This document shows positions 25,102 to 33,132 of a stretch of DNA of 64,000 nt, piece after piece. How positions within the stretch are numbered: position 1 is the first letter of the stretch; each line of letters starts with the position of its first letter. Below the pieces are notes generated by a model, which made no database searches, was not told where the DNA came from, and saw only the letters and a program-made list of their open reading frames with translations. Origin of the DNA: Streptomyces sp. NBC_00358 (GTDB lineage: Bacteria; Actinomycetota; Actinomycetes; Streptomycetales; Streptomycetaceae); assembly GCF_036099295.1 (NCBI RefSeq), contig NZ_CP107976.1:5580001-5644000 (forward strand), written 5' to 3'. Both the position numbers and the translations under genes were made by a program.

Positions 25102-25767
25102 TTGCAGATCCTGCCCTTCTACCTGCTCTGCGACGAGTCCGGGTCGATGATCGGTGAGCCGATCGACGCCATCAACGGCGCGCTCCCGGACCTGCACCAC
25201 GAGATCAGCACCAACCCGACCGTCGCCGACAAGACACGCTTCTGCCTCATCGGCTTCTCCGACACCGCCACCGTGCTGCAACCGCTCGTCGACCTGAGCG
25301 ACATCGACTCGGTCCCCGCGCTCGCCGCGGGCGGTCTCACCTCGTACGGCGACGCGTTCCGGACCCTGCTGCGCTGCGTCGAGGCCGATGTGGCGGGGCT
25401 GAAGGCGGAGGGCCACGAGGTGTACCGGCCCGTGGTCTTCTTCCTGTCCGACGGCATTCCCACCGACCCGGACTGGGACCAGGCGTACAAGGAGGTCACC
25501 CAGTCACGGTTCTGCCCGAAGATCATCGCCTTCGGTATCGGCGAGGCGCAGGAGTCGACGATCGCGCGGGTCGCGAACTTCCGGGCGTTCATGCAGAAGG
25601 ACTCCTCGGTGTCACCGGCCCAGGCGCTGCGTGAGTTCGCCTCCAGCCTCACGAGGTCGATCGTCCGGTCCGCCGGGAGCATCGGCGCGGACGGCGGCAA
25701 CGGATTCACGCTGGCCGTGGACGACACCGTGCCGGGCTTCTCCCTCGTCTCTCTCGACAAGCTGTGA
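25102..25767 (+). CDS. TerY-like von Willebrand factor A protein
   Basis: 221 residues, TTG start with GGAGG 9 nt upstream. A complete vWA fold starts at the very N-terminus with MIDAS residues: D-x-S-x-S in LLCDESGSM, the threonine in GGLTSYGDAF, and the aspartate in FLSDGIPTD. 'PFYLLCDESGSMIGEPIDAI' matches the TerY subgroup linked to tellurium-resistance systems. No signal peptide or TM, so cytosolic. The PP2C gene begins 10 bp downstream. In the TerY-P triad described by Anantharaman, Iyer and Aravind, the vWA protein is thought to bind partners regulated by the phosphatase and kinase. Confidence 0.85.
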   Translation: MQILPFYLLCDESGSMIGEPIDAINGALPDLHHEISTNPTVADKTRFCLIGFSDTATVLQPLVDLSDIDSVPALAAGGLTSYGDAFRTLLRCVEADVAGLKAEGHEVYRPVVFFLSDGIPTDPDWDQAYKEVTQSRFCPKIIAFGIGEAQESTIARVANFRAFMQKDSSVSPAQALREFASSLTRSIVRSAGSIGADGGNGFTLAVDDTVPGFSLVSLDKL

Positions 25768-25777
25768 GGTCGCACCG

Positions 25778-27175
25778 ATGGAGAACGACATGAACGCCGC
25801 CGGACGGCCCCGCACCGGCCCGCGGCAGCCCGATCCACAGGCCCCGGACGGCCGGACGCCAGCGGAGCGGCGGACACCGGACGGCGGCCAGGCGCACGAG
25901 GACCTGGCGTACCCGGGTCATACGTACCCGGGCCACACCTACCCGGACCGGCAGTACCCGGACCGGCCGGACACGCGCCAACCGGCCGCGCGCCGGCCGG
26001 AGTTGCGCTGGCCCGACCCGCAGCAGCCCGACCCGCTGGACGCGACCTGGCAGAGCGTCGACCAGTTCTTCAGCGACCCGCCGGAGCCCGGGACGGCCGC
26101 CGGAGTGCCCGAGGCGTCGGCGGGACCACCCGCAGGGCCGACCTGTCCCGCACCGCCCCTGACGTACGGTCCGGTCCGGCAGCAACAGCAACAGCAACAG
26201 CAACAACAGAAGCAGCCGCAGCAGCAGCCGTCCGTGTCCGAGGAGCCCGCCGCGCGGGTCGGGGCGGTCCCGGTGCTCGGCGCGCCACCGTACTCCGGGC
26301 CGAAGCCCCCGCTGTACGCGCCGGAGCCCCTGGAACTGCCCTCGGTCCGGCAGGATCCGACCGCGGCGCTGACGCCCGACATGGTGGTGGACGGGGCCGG
26401 GTACGGCGCCCTGACGGTGCGGGCGGCGTCCGTGCGCGGCGACTCGCACCGCTATCAGGGCGAGCCGCGCCAGGACTCCCTGGCCGTGGTGCGCCTCGGG
26501 GAACCCGGCGCGGACGGGCTGCTGCTGCTCGCGGTGGCGGACGGCGTGGGATCGGCGGCCCGTTCGCACGTCGGCTCCCAGGAGGCCTGCCGGCTCGCCG
26601 CGATGGAGCTGGACAGCGTGGCCGCGGAGCTCTCCGAGGCCCTGCGCGCCGGTGACAGGACCGGCTTCGCGGCAGTGGTGGACACCGCGGTGGGCCGGGT
26701 GGCGACCCTCCTCGCGCACCGCGCCCGCGAGCACGGCGACGACCCGGCCGCGTACGCCACCACCCTGCGCGCCCTGCTCGTCCCGCTCGACCCGCGCGTA
26801 CGCACCCGCGGCTTCCTGGCCGTCGGCGACGGCGGCACGGCGCTGTTGCGCGCCGGCGGGTGGAACCTGTCCCTCACCGACCCCGAGCACGACGGCGACG
26901 GGATGATCGACACCCGTACCGCCGCCCTGCCGCACGGGCACCGCGCCCGCGCCCTGCTCCTGGCCCCCGCGCTGCCCGGCGACGTCCTGGTGCTCTGCAC
27001 GGACGGCCTGTCCACACCGCTCGCGGGGGACGCCGGGATGAGGGACTTCCTGGGGTCCGGGTGGGGGACGGGGGCCGTCCCGGCACCGGCCGACTTCCTG
27101 TGGCAACTGCAGTACCGGGTGAAGTCGTACGACGACGACCGCACCGCCGTCGTCCTGTGGGAGGCCGTGCCGTGA
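25778..27175 (+). CDS. PP2C-type protein phosphatase with Gln/Pro-rich N-terminal region
   Basis: 465 residues; ATG at 25778 with GAGG 8 nt upstream. Residues 1-~200 are low complexity: repeated YPGHTYPD-type units, then a glutamine run encoded by CAG/CAA repeats (26180-26230). The PP2C_2 domain (~205-465) has RQDSLAVVR, LLLLAVADGVGSAARSHVGS (metal-binding D-G), ATTLRALLVPLD, FLAVGDGGTALLRAGG and VLVLCTDGLSTPLAGD. The key aspartates are present, so it should be an active Mg/Mn phosphatase. It overlaps the kinase gene by 4 nt; the two enzymes probably have opposite effects on the same substrates. Confidence 0.88.
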   Translation: MENDMNAAGRPRTGPRQPDPQAPDGRTPAERRTPDGGQAHEDLAYPGHTYPGHTYPDRQYPDRPDTRQPAARRPELRWPDPQQPDPLDATWQSVDQFFSDPPEPGTAAGVPEASAGPPAGPTCPAPPLTYGPVRQQQQQQQQQQKQPQQQPSVSEEPAARVGAVPVLGAPPYSGPKPPLYAPEPLELPSVRQDPTAALTPDMVVDGAGYGALTVRAASVRGDSHRYQGEPRQDSLAVVRLGEPGADGLLLLAVADGVGSAARSHVGSQEACRLAAMELDSVAAELSEALRAGDRTGFAAVVDTAVGRVATLLAHRAREHGDDPAAYATTLRALLVPLDPRVRTRGFLAVGDGGTALLRAGGWNLSLTDPEHDGDGMIDTRTAALPHGHRARALLLAPALPGDVLVLCTDGLSTPLAGDAGMRDFLGSGWGTGAVPAPADFLWQLQYRVKSYDDDRTAVVLWEAVP

Positions 27176-28119
27176 GCACCGACGACGGCTCCGACGTGAC
27201 GCTCGGCTCGCTCGCCCTCGGCGTGCGCGTCGGCGACGGCGGCCAGGGCGAGGTGTACGACGTCGGTGGTCCCGGCGGACTGCTGTACAAGAGCTACCGC
27301 GAGCCGGGAAAGGCCGACGGCGGGGAACTCGCGGCCCTCGTCGCGCTGCGCCAGGGGCTCACCGCGGCCGACCGGGACCGGTTGGACCGGGAGGCGGCGT
27401 GGCCGCTGTGCCGGGTCATGGACGGCGGCCGGGCGACGGGCTTCCTGATGCGCCGGGCGCCGGACTCCATGACCTGGCGGACCTCGCGCGGCGAGCCCCG
27501 GCTGACCGACCTGTCGTATCTGCTCCGGCCGCCGAGGGCGGCCTGGGGGGCCGTCGCGCAGCCGTCGCCGGCCGAGCGGTACGCGCTGGTGGTCGCCGTC
27601 CTCGGGCTCTTCCGGTGGCTGCACGCCTTGGGGCTGGTCGTCGGCGACGTGTCCCACGCGAACGTGCTGTGGACCGTCCGGCCCGGCCCCGCCCCGTATC
27701 TCCTGGACTGCGACGGCGTACGCGTGGTCGGGCGGCCCCCGGTCCTGGAGCAGGCGGACACCCCCGACTGGCACGACCCGCTGGCCGCCTCCGGTACCGC
27801 CACGGTGGACAGCGACCGCTACAAGGCGGCCCTGGTGGCGGGCCGCGTCCTGAGCCAGGACCCGTACGTGACCCCCGGCAAGCCGCTGCGGCCGCTGTCC
27901 GGCGTACTCGACGACCGGCGGGCCGACGCGGTCCGCGTCCTGTGGGAGCAGGCCTCCGGTGCTCGTGGCACCCGCCCCCACCTGGCCCAGTGGTGCACCG
28001 CCCTGGCGGGCCGCGACACCATCCGCCTCATCGCCGCGGAACCGGGCCCGAAGCCCGTCGTCGACCGCTCCAAGTTCGACGGCCCGCGCACCCGGGGCCG
28101 CATCACCTTGCGCAACTGA
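27172..28119 (+). CDS. TerY-P-type protein kinase
   Basis: 315 residues; the GTG start overlaps the PP2C stop. The glycine-rich loop VGDGGQGEVYDVGG and the lysine in LLYKSYREP form the ATP site. The catalytic loop is GLVVGDVSHANVLW (a variant of HRDxxxxN that keeps D and N) and the metal motif is LLDCDGVRVVG (DCD-G in place of DFG). These variants are seen in TerY-associated kinases. Most of those carry a C-terminal zinc ribbon; this one ends at a short basic tail (RITLRN) without cysteines. No TM helix. Last gene of the operon; its stop lies inside the terminator hairpin. Confidence 0.82.
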   Translation: MSTDDGSDVTLGSLALGVRVGDGGQGEVYDVGGPGGLLYKSYREPGKADGGELAALVALRQGLTAADRDRLDREAAWPLCRVMDGGRATGFLMRRAPDSMTWRTSRGEPRLTDLSYLLRPPRAAWGAVAQPSPAERYALVVAVLGLFRWLHALGLVVGDVSHANVLWTVRPGPAPYLLDCDGVRVVGRPPVLEQADTPDWHDPLAASGTATVDSDRYKAALVAGRVLSQDPYVTPGKPLRPLSGVLDDRRADAVRVLWEQASGARGTRPHLAQWCTALAGRDTIRLIAAEPGPKPVVDRSKFDGPRTRGRITLRN

Positions 28120-28153
28120 CCCACCGTCACAGGTAAGTGACGGTGGGTCAGTT
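28114..28153. terminator. Terminator overlapping the kinase stop codon
   Basis: Perfect 17-nt arms (AACTGACCCACCGTCAC and partner) with a 6-nt loop, starting 3 bp before the stop codon; it ends the five-gene operon and faces the convergent LCP gene. Confidence 0.85.
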
Positions 28154-28278
28154 AAGGGTGAGGTCACCCGTGGGCCCCTGGCTGTCTGTGCCCGTGTGCC
28201 CGTGTGCCGTGCGTCCGTCCGCCGGTTCTCCGGCGGGCGGCGACGGTTCAGTTCACGGGCAGTGGGCGTGCGGGCGGG

Positions 28279-29574
28279 TCAGTTGCCCGAGACCGTGACC
28301 TTCTCGTCGTTCTTGAGCTCGTCCACCAGCGTCTTCATCTTCGCCTTGTCCCAGACGAGGTTGCCGCCGACGGATCCGGAGATCGGCATGTTCATGGACT
28401 TGCCGTCGCCGCCGGTGACGCCCTTCATGGCCCAGAACATGTCCGCCAGGTCCCACAGGCTCATGTCCTTGTCGACGACCAGCGAGTCGAGGCCCGCGCC
28501 CATCGTCGGGTAGAGCTTGAAGGGGTTCAGGACCGTCGAGGGGGTCGCGACCTGGTGGGCGAGCGCGGACAGGAACTTCTGCTGGTTCTTGGTGCGTTGC
28601 AGGTCCGAGGCGGCGAAGGCGTGCCGGGTACGGACGAAGGCGAGGGCCTGCTCGCCGTTCAGCGTCTGCTTGCCCGCCTTGAAGTCGGCGCCGGAGTACT
28701 TGTCCTTGAAGCCCTGGTCGAGGGTCATGTCGACCCCGCCGACCGCGTCGACGATGCCCGCGAACCCGGCGAAGCCGATCTCCACGTAGTGGTCGATGTG
28801 CAGACCGGTGTTGTACTCGACGGTCCTGACCAGAAGCGTGGGACCGTCGAAGGCGTAGGCCGCGTTCAGCTTGTTCTGGCCCAGCGGGCCCTTGATCTTG
28901 CCGGACTCGGAGCCCTGGAACTTCGGGATCGTGACGTTCGAGTCACGCGGCAGCGAGAGCAGCGTCGAGCCGTTGCTCCCGGTGTGCAGGATCATCATCG
29001 AGTCGGTGCGCTTGCCCTCGGCGGAGCCGGTGTGCAGCTTCTTCTTGTCCGCGGACGTCAGACCGGCGCGGCTGTCGGAACCGACGATCAGATAGTTGGT
29101 GCCCTGGCCGGTCTCCGGCCGGTCTATGACCTTGGAGAGATCCACGTCACGGTGGAGCTTGGAGTCCGCCCAGAAGTAGGTGCCGACGGAGACCACGACC
29201 AGCGCGGTGACCAGCGTGATCGCGGTCCACTTGATCCGGCGCCGCCAGTTCGGCGCGGAGCGCCGCGGGTACGCGTCCCCGCCGCCGGGGCCCTGCGGAC
29301 CGCCGGGTCCGTTGGGGTTCCCGTACACATGGCCCGTGTTGTAGCCGGAGTCGTACCCGTTGTCGTACCCCTGGCCGTTGTCGTACCCCTGTCCGTCGAC
29401 GTACGACGGCTGCCGGGGCACTCCGCCGCCGTACGGCGGCGCGTCCTGGCCCGGAGCGGGTGCGGCCGGCCCACGGCGGACCTGTCGCATGACGCGGGCG
29501 CTCTCGGGCTGTGCGCCCGCGCTGCCGCGTCCGTAGCGGTTGCTGCCGTTGTCGTCCCCAGGCCAATCGTTCAT
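28279..29574 (-). CDS. LytR-CpsA-Psr (LCP) family glycopolymer transferase 1
   Basis: 431 residues. LCP proteins transfer lipid-linked wall glycopolymers to peptidoglycan outside the membrane. N-terminal cytoplasmic tail (~1-110) rich in Tyr/Gly/Asp/Asn (repeats of GQGYDNG), one TM helix (~117-138), then the LCP domain with YLIVGSDSRAG, LLSLPRDSNV, KLNAAYAFDGP, VDAVGGVDM and FVRTRHAFAASDLQR, which supply the conserved Asp/Arg residues. No LytR_C domain. The start at 29574 (MNDWPGDD) is chosen as the usual start of this Streptomyces protein; the ribosome site is weak. First of five LCP genes within 10 kb, all on the minus strand. Confidence 0.88.
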   Translation of the reverse strand: MNDWPGDDNGSNRYGRGSAGAQPESARVMRQVRRGPAAPAPGQDAPPYGGGVPRQPSYVDGQGYDNGQGYDNGYDSGYNTGHVYGNPNGPGGPQGPGGGDAYPRRSAPNWRRRIKWTAITLVTALVVVSVGTYFWADSKLHRDVDLSKVIDRPETGQGTNYLIVGSDSRAGLTSADKKKLHTGSAEGKRTDSMMILHTGSNGSTLLSLPRDSNVTIPKFQGSESGKIKGPLGQNKLNAAYAFDGPTLLVRTVEYNTGLHIDHYVEIGFAGFAGIVDAVGGVDMTLDQGFKDKYSGADFKAGKQTLNGEQALAFVRTRHAFAASDLQRTKNQQKFLSALAHQVATPSTVLNPFKLYPTMGAGLDSLVVDKDMSLWDLADMFWAMKGVTGGDGKSMNMPISGSVGGNLVWDKAKMKTLVDELKNDEKVTVSGN

Positions 29575-29693
29575 GCCGACCAGTGTGCAGCTCTCCACCA
29601 TGAGTCTTACAAGAGAGCCGGGAGATCTGGGTCACGCCTGTAGCAGAGCTGATGCAAAGCGACGGCGGTACGCCCCGGCATAAGGTGGAGGAC

Positions 29694-30242
29694 ATGACAG
29701 ACCAGGCCTCCAACCCGGAATCCGATATACCGGGCAAGCCGACCGCGGCGTCCCGGACCACCCTCAGCCACATCATGACCCACAACGACACGAACCTACT
29801 GGGCTCGGTGCACGGTGGAGTGATCATGAAGCTGGTCGACGACGCGGCGGGCGCGGTGGCCGGGCGGCATTCGGGCGGCCCCGCCGTCACCGCCTCGATG
29901 GACGAGATGGCCTTTCTGGAGCCCGTCCGCGTGGGCGACCTGGTCCATGTGAAGGCACAGGTCAACTGGACCGGACGTACCTCGATGGAGGTCGGGGTCC
30001 GGGTCCTCGCCGAGCGCTGGAACGAGTCGACGCCGCCCCAGCAGGTCGGCTCCGCGTATCTCGTCTTCGCCGCGGTCGACGCCGACGGCAAGCCCCGCCG
30101 GGTCCCGCCGGTCATCGCCGAGACCGAGCGCGACGAGCGCCGCTACCAGGAGGCGCAGATCCGCCGCACCCACCGGCTGGCCCGCCGCCGCGCGATCATG
30201 GAACTCCGCGAGAAGCGCGCGGCGGAAGGCCTCGACGACTAG
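29694..30242 (+). CDS. Hotdog-fold acyl-CoA thioesterase
   Basis: 182 residues; GGAGG sits 3 nt before the ATG at 29694. A single BFIT/YciA-type hotdog domain: SHIMTHNDTNLLGSVHGGVI (active-site Asn/Asp and the HGG helix start), MDEMAFLEPVRVGDLVHVKA and TGRTSMEVGVRVLAE, followed by a charged C-terminal helix (RRTHRLARRRAIMELREKRA). It would hydrolyse fatty acyl-CoA in the cytosol. It is divergent from the first LCP gene and no pathway partner is adjacent. Confidence 0.88.
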   Translation: MTDQASNPESDIPGKPTAASRTTLSHIMTHNDTNLLGSVHGGVIMKLVDDAAGAVAGRHSGGPAVTASMDEMAFLEPVRVGDLVHVKAQVNWTGRTSMEVGVRVLAERWNESTPPQQVGSAYLVFAAVDADGKPRRVPPVIAETERDERRYQEAQIRRTHRLARRRAIMELREKRAAEGLDD

Positions 30243-30353
30243 GTCTCGCCGACCGGGCTGCGATGGCCGGACGCCGACGACGGAGCCTCGACGACCGGCG
30301 ACGACGACCGGGCCGGGCTCGTCGGCCGTTCGCCGACGGACGGGGTCACAGGG

Positions 30354-31949
30354 TCACGGACAGACCACCTGGTCCCCCGTCACCACCCCGAACTCTCCTT
30401 GCGAGGGGTCGTCCGCCCGCACCCGCGTGACCTGCTTGAAGTCCGTGCCGGCGATCACCTTCAGCAGCGGGCCCTGCCCCGGGACCGCGCGCAGCTCGGC
30501 GCCGGGCAGCGCGGCAGCCAGGGACTTCGCCGAGCGGTCCCAGCGCGGGTCGTAGGTGACGACGGTGCGCCGCACCGTGCGGTCGGGGGCCGTCGCGGGC
30601 CGGCCCGTCGTCCTGAAACCGGTGGCCGCGAGCGCGCCGTCGACCCGCTTGCCGAGGCCCGTCGTGGGGGTCCCGTTCTCGACCTGGACCCGGATCTGCT
30701 GCGGGGCCACCGCGACCCGGACGGCCCCCGGCCTCGGCGCCCGGGCCGCCGCGAGCGGCTTGTCGTCGCGCAGCGCCTCGAAGAGCTTCCGCGACTTCGC
30801 CTCGTCCCATTTCAGGGTCGAGCCGATGCCCTTGACGGCATAGGCCATCTGTCCGATCGGTACGGTCGTGAACTCGGACGAGGACGGGGAGAAGTTCCGC
30901 ATCGCCCGGCCCAGATCCAGCAGCTCGTCCGTGCCGAAGCCCTTGTCGGCCCGCACCGAGCCCAGCACCGCCCGCGTCACGTCACGGAACCTGATCGGGT
31001 TCAGCAGAACTCCGGACGACGTGGTCTGTCCGACGAGCGCCGCGAGGAAGCGCTGCTGCCGCTTCATCCGGCCGAGGTCCGAGGAGCCGTCGGTGTGCCG
31101 GGACCGTACGTACTGAAGGGCCTGCCCGCCGCCCAGCAGATGCGAGCCGGCCGTCAGGTCGAGTCCGGTGTACCTGTCCTTCAGCGGCTGCGCGGTGCAG
31201 ATGCGGACACCGCCGAGCACGTCCACCGTCTTCATGAAGCTGGTGAAGTCGACCTCCAGGTAGTGGTCGATCTTCACGTGGGTCATGTTCTCGACGGTCC
31301 GTACGGTCAGGGTGGGGCCGCCCTCCGCGTACGCCGCGTTCAGTTTGAGGGGGTGGGGGCCGTGCCGTTCGCCGGTGACCGCGTCGGTGTGCGCGGGCGC
31401 CTCGGCGTACGAGTCGCGCGGCAGGCTGACGATGCTGGCCCGCTCCCGGTCCTCCGAGATGTGCACGATCATGACGGTGTCGGTGCAGTGGCAGGGCGCG
31501 CCGCCCAGCCGGTACTTCCGCCGCTCCGCCTCGGTGATCTTCTCCCGGCCGTCGGTGCCGACCAGCAGCAGATTCATGCCGTGGCCGGCCTCGGGCCGGT
31601 TCTTCATGTCCTTGAACGGGTCGACCCGGGTGATGTCCGCGTCCAGGCTGCTCAGCACCGCGTGCCCGATGCCCGCCGAGGCGAGGACCACCACGGAGAC
31701 GGTGGTCACCGCCCGCATGGCCCAGCGCGGCTTCTTGCGCCGTACGGGGCGTACGGGGCGCCCGGGGCGTCCGTCGGCCCGCCGGGTGGGACGCCGTGCG
31801 GGAGAGGGCTGCGGGGGGCGCTGAGGGCGGACGGGGGAGCGGGGCGGCGTGGGCAAGAGGGACACCTCCGCGAGGCTGGACGGGGGAGGGACGCGTTCCG
31901 CGGGGCCGACCGGGACCGCGTTCCGCTCGGCGTGGGGATCCGTGAGCAC
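30354..31949 (-). CDS. LCP family glycopolymer transferase 2 with LytR_C domain
   Basis: 531 residues; GTG start. Basic, Pro-rich cytoplasmic tail (~1-75), TM helix (~80-100), LCP domain (LLLVGTDGREK, SIVSLPRDSYAE, KLNAAYAEGGP, VDVLGGVRIC, YVRSRHTDGSSDLGR) and a C-terminal LytR_C domain (~405-530, IRVQVENGTPTTGLGKRVDG). An unusual CHC (PCHCTD) lies early in the LCP domain, and two cysteines elsewhere may form disulfides. It is divergent from a glycosyltransferase gene whose product could act in the same polymer pathway. Confidence 0.86.
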   Translation of the reverse strand: MLTDPHAERNAVPVGPAERVPPPSSLAEVSLLPTPPRSPVRPQRPPQPSPARRPTRRADGRPGRPVRPVRRKKPRWAMRAVTTVSVVVLASAGIGHAVLSSLDADITRVDPFKDMKNRPEAGHGMNLLLVGTDGREKITEAERRKYRLGGAPCHCTDTVMIVHISEDRERASIVSLPRDSYAEAPAHTDAVTGERHGPHPLKLNAAYAEGGPTLTVRTVENMTHVKIDHYLEVDFTSFMKTVDVLGGVRICTAQPLKDRYTGLDLTAGSHLLGGGQALQYVRSRHTDGSSDLGRMKRQQRFLAALVGQTTSSGVLLNPIRFRDVTRAVLGSVRADKGFGTDELLDLGRAMRNFSPSSSEFTTVPIGQMAYAVKGIGSTLKWDEAKSRKLFEALRDDKPLAAARAPRPGAVRVAVAPQQIRVQVENGTPTTGLGKRVDGALAATGFRTTGRPATAPDRTVRRTVVTYDPRWDRSAKSLAAALPGAELRAVPGQGPLLKVIAGTDFKQVTRVRADDPSQGEFGVVTGDQVVCP

Positions 31950-32032
31950 GGTAGGCCCATACGATCTGCGGCCCGGTCCTTACGCCGGGCGGCGCGCGAC
32001 CGTGTCCCCCGTTCGCGGTAACGTGAGCTCCG

Positions 32033-33064
32033 ATGAGCGAGAAGCCTGACGTGCGGTCCCCCGCCGTTTCTGTGATCATGCCCGTCCTCAACGAGGAGCG
32101 GCATCTGCGCGGGGCCGTCCAAGCGATCCTGGCGCAGCGGTACGACGGTGAGATGGAGGTCGTGATCGCCCTCGGTCCCTCTGCGGACCGGACGGACGAG
32201 ATCGCCGCCGAACTCGTCCGTGAGGACCCGCGGGTGCACACCGTGCCGAACCCGACCGGCCGCACGCCCGCGGCGCTGAACGCCGCGATCAAGGCGTCCC
32301 GGCACCCCGTCGTCGTGCGCGTCGACGGGCACGGCATCCTTTCCCCGAACTACATCGCCAACGCCGTACGGCTCCTGGAGGAGACCGGCGCGCAGAACGT
32401 CGGCGGCATCATGCACGCCGAGGGCGAGAACGACTGGGAGCACGCCGTCGCCGCCGCCATGACGTCGAAGATCGGCGTGGGCAACGCGGCCTTCCACACC
32501 GGCGGTGAGGCGGGCCCGGCCGAGACCGTGTACCTCGGGGTGTTCCGGCGCGAGGCCCTGGAGCAGCAGGGCGGTTACAACGAGGAGTTCATCCGCGCCC
32601 AGGACTGGGAGCTGAACTTCCGGATCCGGGAGGCGGGCGGACTCATCTGGTTCTCGCCCGAGCTGAAGGTGTCCTACCGCCCGAGGCCCTCCGTCAAGGC
32701 GCTCGCCAAGCAGTACAAGGACTACGGCCGCTGGCGGCACGTCGTGGCGCGCTACCACGAGGGCTCCATCAACCTGCGCTACCTGGCCCCGCCGACCGCC
32801 GTCTGCGCGATCGCGGCGGGCCTGGTCGTCGGAGCGGCGCTGACGCCCTGGGGCTTCGTCGTCCCGGCCGGCTATCTCGCGGCGATAGGACTCGGCTCGC
32901 TGCCCGCGGGCAAGGGCCTGTCGGCGAAGGCCCGGCTCCAGATCCCCGTCGCCCTCGCGACGATGCACATGTCGTGGGGCTGGGGCTTCCTGATGAGCCC
33001 GAAGACGCTGGCAAGGAAGGTCATCGCGTCCCGGCGTCCCGCGGTCCTCAGCGGCTCCAACTGA
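32033..33064 (+). CDS. Family 2 glycosyltransferase, ExoA-like
   Basis: 343 residues. The GT-A fold begins VSVIMPVLNEERHLRGAVQA, with PTGRTPAALNAAIK, the DxD-like VVRVDGHGIL, and the later QDWELNFRIREAGG (the catalytic-base region). C-terminal hydrophobic helices (~245-290, 300-320) suggest membrane association. The order resembles ExoA of succinoglycan synthesis. Placed among LCP genes, it may build a wall or capsule polymer; donor and acceptor are unknown. It ends in a strong hairpin. Confidence 0.87.
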   Translation: MSEKPDVRSPAVSVIMPVLNEERHLRGAVQAILAQRYDGEMEVVIALGPSADRTDEIAAELVREDPRVHTVPNPTGRTPAALNAAIKASRHPVVVRVDGHGILSPNYIANAVRLLEETGAQNVGGIMHAEGENDWEHAVAAAMTSKIGVGNAAFHTGGEAGPAETVYLGVFRREALEQQGGYNEEFIRAQDWELNFRIREAGGLIWFSPELKVSYRPRPSVKALAKQYKDYGRWRHVVARYHEGSINLRYLAPPTAVCAIAAGLVVGAALTPWGFVVPAGYLAAIGLGSLPAGKGLSAKARLQIPVALATMHMSWGWGFLMSPKTLARKVIASRRPAVLSGSN

Positions 33065-33079
33065 ACCCACCCGTACATG

Positions 33080-33115
33080 AGTTGGGCCCCTCTCGACTTC
33101 GAGAGGGGCCCAACT
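33080..33115. terminator. Bidirectional hairpin between convergent glycosyltransferase and LCP genes
   Basis: Perfect 17-nt arms (AGTTGGGCCCCTCTCGA and partner), 15 bp after the glycosyltransferase stop and 17 bp before the end of LCP gene 3. Confidence 0.85.
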
Positions 33116-33132
33116 GCCGTTGGCCGGCGGTC

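Noticed and set aside
22551..28278. Mobile element or island boundaries around the TerY-P block
   Set aside because: No integrase, transposase, att-like repeats or tRNA seen, and base composition does not change clearly.
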